DNA of 14,655 nt, taken from JAXHUH01 sp034211175 (GTDB lineage Bacteria; Actinomycetota; Acidimicrobiia; Acidimicrobiales; CAIXPF01). Position 1 is the first letter of the stretch, and each line of letters starts with the position of its first letter. The stretch is taken from the NCBI GenBank assembly GCA_034211175.1, contig JAXHUH010000120.1, forward strand, positions 1-14,655, in the 5' to 3' direction. Below the pieces are notes generated by a model. It searched no databases and was not told the DNA's origin. It saw only the letters and a list, made by a program, of their open reading frames with translations. Below, one piece after another: positions 13,271 to 14,655 of this stretch. The position numbers and the translations under genes were made by a program.

Positions 13271-14554
13271 ATGAGCGCCAACACCTACCACGCCCAGCGG
13301 GAGACACGGACCGGGGCGCCGCCGGGGTGCCCGGTCCACGCGGGGTTCGACCCGCTCGGCGAGGACTACCTGCGCGACCCGTACCCGCAGGCCGCCGAGC
13401 TGCGCGAGCTCGGCCCCCTGCACTACGCGCCGTCGCTCGGCTACGTCGTCGTCACCCGCATGGAGGACGTCGAGGAGGTGTTCTGCGACCCCGACACCTA
13501 CGCGTCGGTCAACGTCCAGGACCCGGTGTTCCCGCTGTCGGAGGGCGCGAAGCGAGTGCTGTCCGCCGACGACTTCGACCCGATCGCGGTGATGTCGAAC
13601 CGGCCGGAGCCCGACCACGGCCGCATCCGGGCCTTCACCCGCCAGGGGTTCTCCAACCGCCGGATGAAGGTGCTCGAGCCCTACATCCGCCGCCGCAGCC
13701 ACGAGCTGATCGACGACATGGTCGCCGCCGGGTCGCCGACCGAGTTCGTCCGGGCGTTCGCGTTCCCGCTGCCGGGCGAGACGATCTTCCGGTTCATCGG
13801 GTTCCCCGAGTCCGACGACGAGCTGCTCAAGAGCTGGTGCGGTGACCGCAAGGCGTTCTCGTGGGGCCACCCCGACGAGGCCCACCAGACCGAGCTGGCC
13901 GAGCACATGCTCGCCTACTGGCGCTACTGCCGGGCGTTCACGGCCGACAAGGCGGCGCAGCGGGGCGACGACTTCGCCTCCGAGCTCCTCGACGCCCACG
14001 ACGCCGAGCCCGAGAAGCTGACCTATCAGGAGGTCGAGTCGATCATCTACGGGCTGTCGTTCGCCGGCCACGAGGCGGTCACCTCGCTGATCTGCAACAG
14101 CCTCCTGTGCCTGCTCCCCCGCCGCGACCAGTGGGACGCGATCTGCGCCGACCCGTCGCTCATCCCGAACGCGGTCGAGGAGGTGCTGCGGTTCGAGTCG
14201 AGCCAGGTGTCGTGGCGCCGGGTCACCACGCGGGCGACGACCCTCGCCGGCGTCGAGCTCCCGGAGGGGACGCCGATCTTCCTGAACTTCGCGTCGGCCA
14301 ACCGCCAGCCCGACCTCTTCGGTGAGCCCGACACGTTCGACATCCGCCGCGAGAACGCCCGCAACCACATCTCGTTCGGCAAGGGCATCCACTTCTGCCT
14401 CGGCGCACGCATGGCCCGCTTCGAGGACCAGATCGTGCTCGAGACCCTGGCCGAGCGGCTCCCGTCGCTGCGGCTGGTGGACGGCGAGGAGCCGACCTAC
14501 TTCCCGAACATCACCTTCCGCGGTCCCCAGGCCCTCCACGTCGCCTGGGACTGA
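13271..14554 (+). CDS. Cytochrome P450, class I-like, in the ligAB cluster
   Basis: This encodes 427 residues; the ATG follows GGAGGG 6 nt upstream. The heme motif is FGKGIHFCLG (369-378) with cysteine ligand C376, the K-helix ExxR is E304-x-x-R307, and the distal HGRIRAFTRQGFSNRRM stretch (116-132) contains the usual C-helix H-x-x-x-R type residues. The I-helix reads GLSFAGHEAVTS (261-272): the normal acid-alcohol pair E-T is E268-A269, with T271 two residues later. There is no membrane anchor, so the enzyme is soluble and needs a separate ferredoxin and reductase, which are not in the window. The style resembles bacterial xenobiotic/aryl-ether P450s (CYP116/CYP255-like), a guess that phylogeny would settle. 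Position behind ligAB suggests it makes or modifies the ring-cleavage substrate, for example by O-demethylation or hydroxylation. Confidence 0.92.
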   Translation: MSANTYHAQRETRTGAPPGCPVHAGFDPLGEDYLRDPYPQAAELRELGPLHYAPSLGYVVVTRMEDVEEVFCDPDTYASVNVQDPVFPLSEGAKRVLSADDFDPIAVMSNRPEPDHGRIRAFTRQGFSNRRMKVLEPYIRRRSHELIDDMVAAGSPTEFVRAFAFPLPGETIFRFIGFPESDDELLKSWCGDRKAFSWGHPDEAHQTELAEHMLAYWRYCRAFTADKAAQRGDDFASELLDAHDAEPEKLTYQEVESIIYGLSFAGHEAVTSLICNSLLCLLPRRDQWDAICADPSLIPNAVEEVLRFESSQVSWRRVTTRATTLAGVELPEGTPIFLNFASANRQPDLFGEPDTFDIRRENARNHISFGKGIHFCLGARMARFEDQIVLETLAERLPSLRLVDGEEPTYFPNITFRGPQALHVAWD

Positions 14555-14621
14555 CCCCTCCACTGCCGACACGCCCGACCCGCAACGTACTCGCAGACAC
14601 ACCGACCCATCCCGTTCTGGA

Positions 14622-14655
14622 CCGCGCAGAATGCCACGGGCGGCATTCTGCGCGG
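14622..14655. terminator. Perfect 14-bp-stem hairpin at the right edge
   Basis: CCGCGCAGAATGCC (14622-14635) and GGCATTCTGCGCGG (14642-14655) are perfectly complementary around a 6-nt loop. It ends exactly at the window edge. It lies 68 nt after the P450 stop and is preceded by CCCGTTCTGG (14611-14620), the same 10-mer that begins the element at 3338, so the stem may continue outside the window. A strong bidirectional terminator or a member of a dispersed palindrome family are both possible. Confidence 0.6.

Noticed and set aside
12344..14602. 752-codon open frame on the minus strand opposite ligB and the P450
   Set aside because: It is an antisense shadow; the plus strand carries intact catalytic motifs for both enzymes.

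Overview
The window looks like chromosomal DNA of a very GC-rich actinobacterium (Actinomycetota). The base composition, strong G/C third positions, many GTG starts, the DUF3152 lipoprotein, the multi-repeat COG4315 lipoprotein and the frequent leaderless-looking promoters all fit. Acidimicrobiia is a guess from overall gene flavour only. No tRNA, rRNA, CRISPR array, transposase or phage gene was seen. Fourteen protein genes are supported: twelve complete genes of ordinary size, one partial gene cut by the left edge, and one short gene of 52 codons.

Layout. Positions 1-2642 (minus strand) hold a four-repeat secreted lipoprotein (COG4315/PF03640) followed by a seven-helix membrane protein that runs off the left edge; a strong hairpin lies between them. 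A TrmO/TsaA-family gene (2863-3327, +) converges on a MarR regulator (3474-3905, -). Between these two is a 130-bp palindromic element with a 73-bp internal tandem duplication, and a G-quadruplex motif that overlaps the marR stop codon. MarR is divergent from an amidohydrolase-2 family gene (4005-4814), and a perfect 27-bp palindrome between them is the obvious MarR operator. Next come a 52-aa acidic ORF (4852-5010), a DUF3152 metzincin-like lipoprotein (5066-5956), an MFS exporter (6103-7452), an acyl/aryl-CoA ligase (7626-9173) and a DUF389 membrane protein with three C-terminal repeats (9311-11227). A SoxR regulator (11352-11801) is followed by a compact LigA-LigB-cytochrome P450 cluster (11988-14554). 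A perfect 14-bp-stem hairpin ends the window exactly at its right edge.

How the genes may work together. LigA and LigB form a two-subunit extradiol (class II, LigAB type) ring-cleavage dioxygenase. The P450 just downstream is a candidate hydroxylase or aryl-O-demethylase that would supply it with a catechol. The CoA ligase and the amidohydrolase, with its local MarR control, would also suit aromatic or other xenobiotic acid catabolism, but they are not in one operon and the pathway link is inference. SoxR may sense redox-active compounds, including aromatic intermediates.

The most unusual signals are: the intergenic inverted-repeat element with its G4 tail and a sequence relative at the right edge; a recurrent -10-like hexamer placed exactly 6 or 8 nt before six start codons, pointing to leaderless transcription; the amidohydrolase whose usual metal ligands appear to be replaced; the P450 lacking the I-helix threonine; and the three-fold C-terminal repeat in the DUF389 protein.
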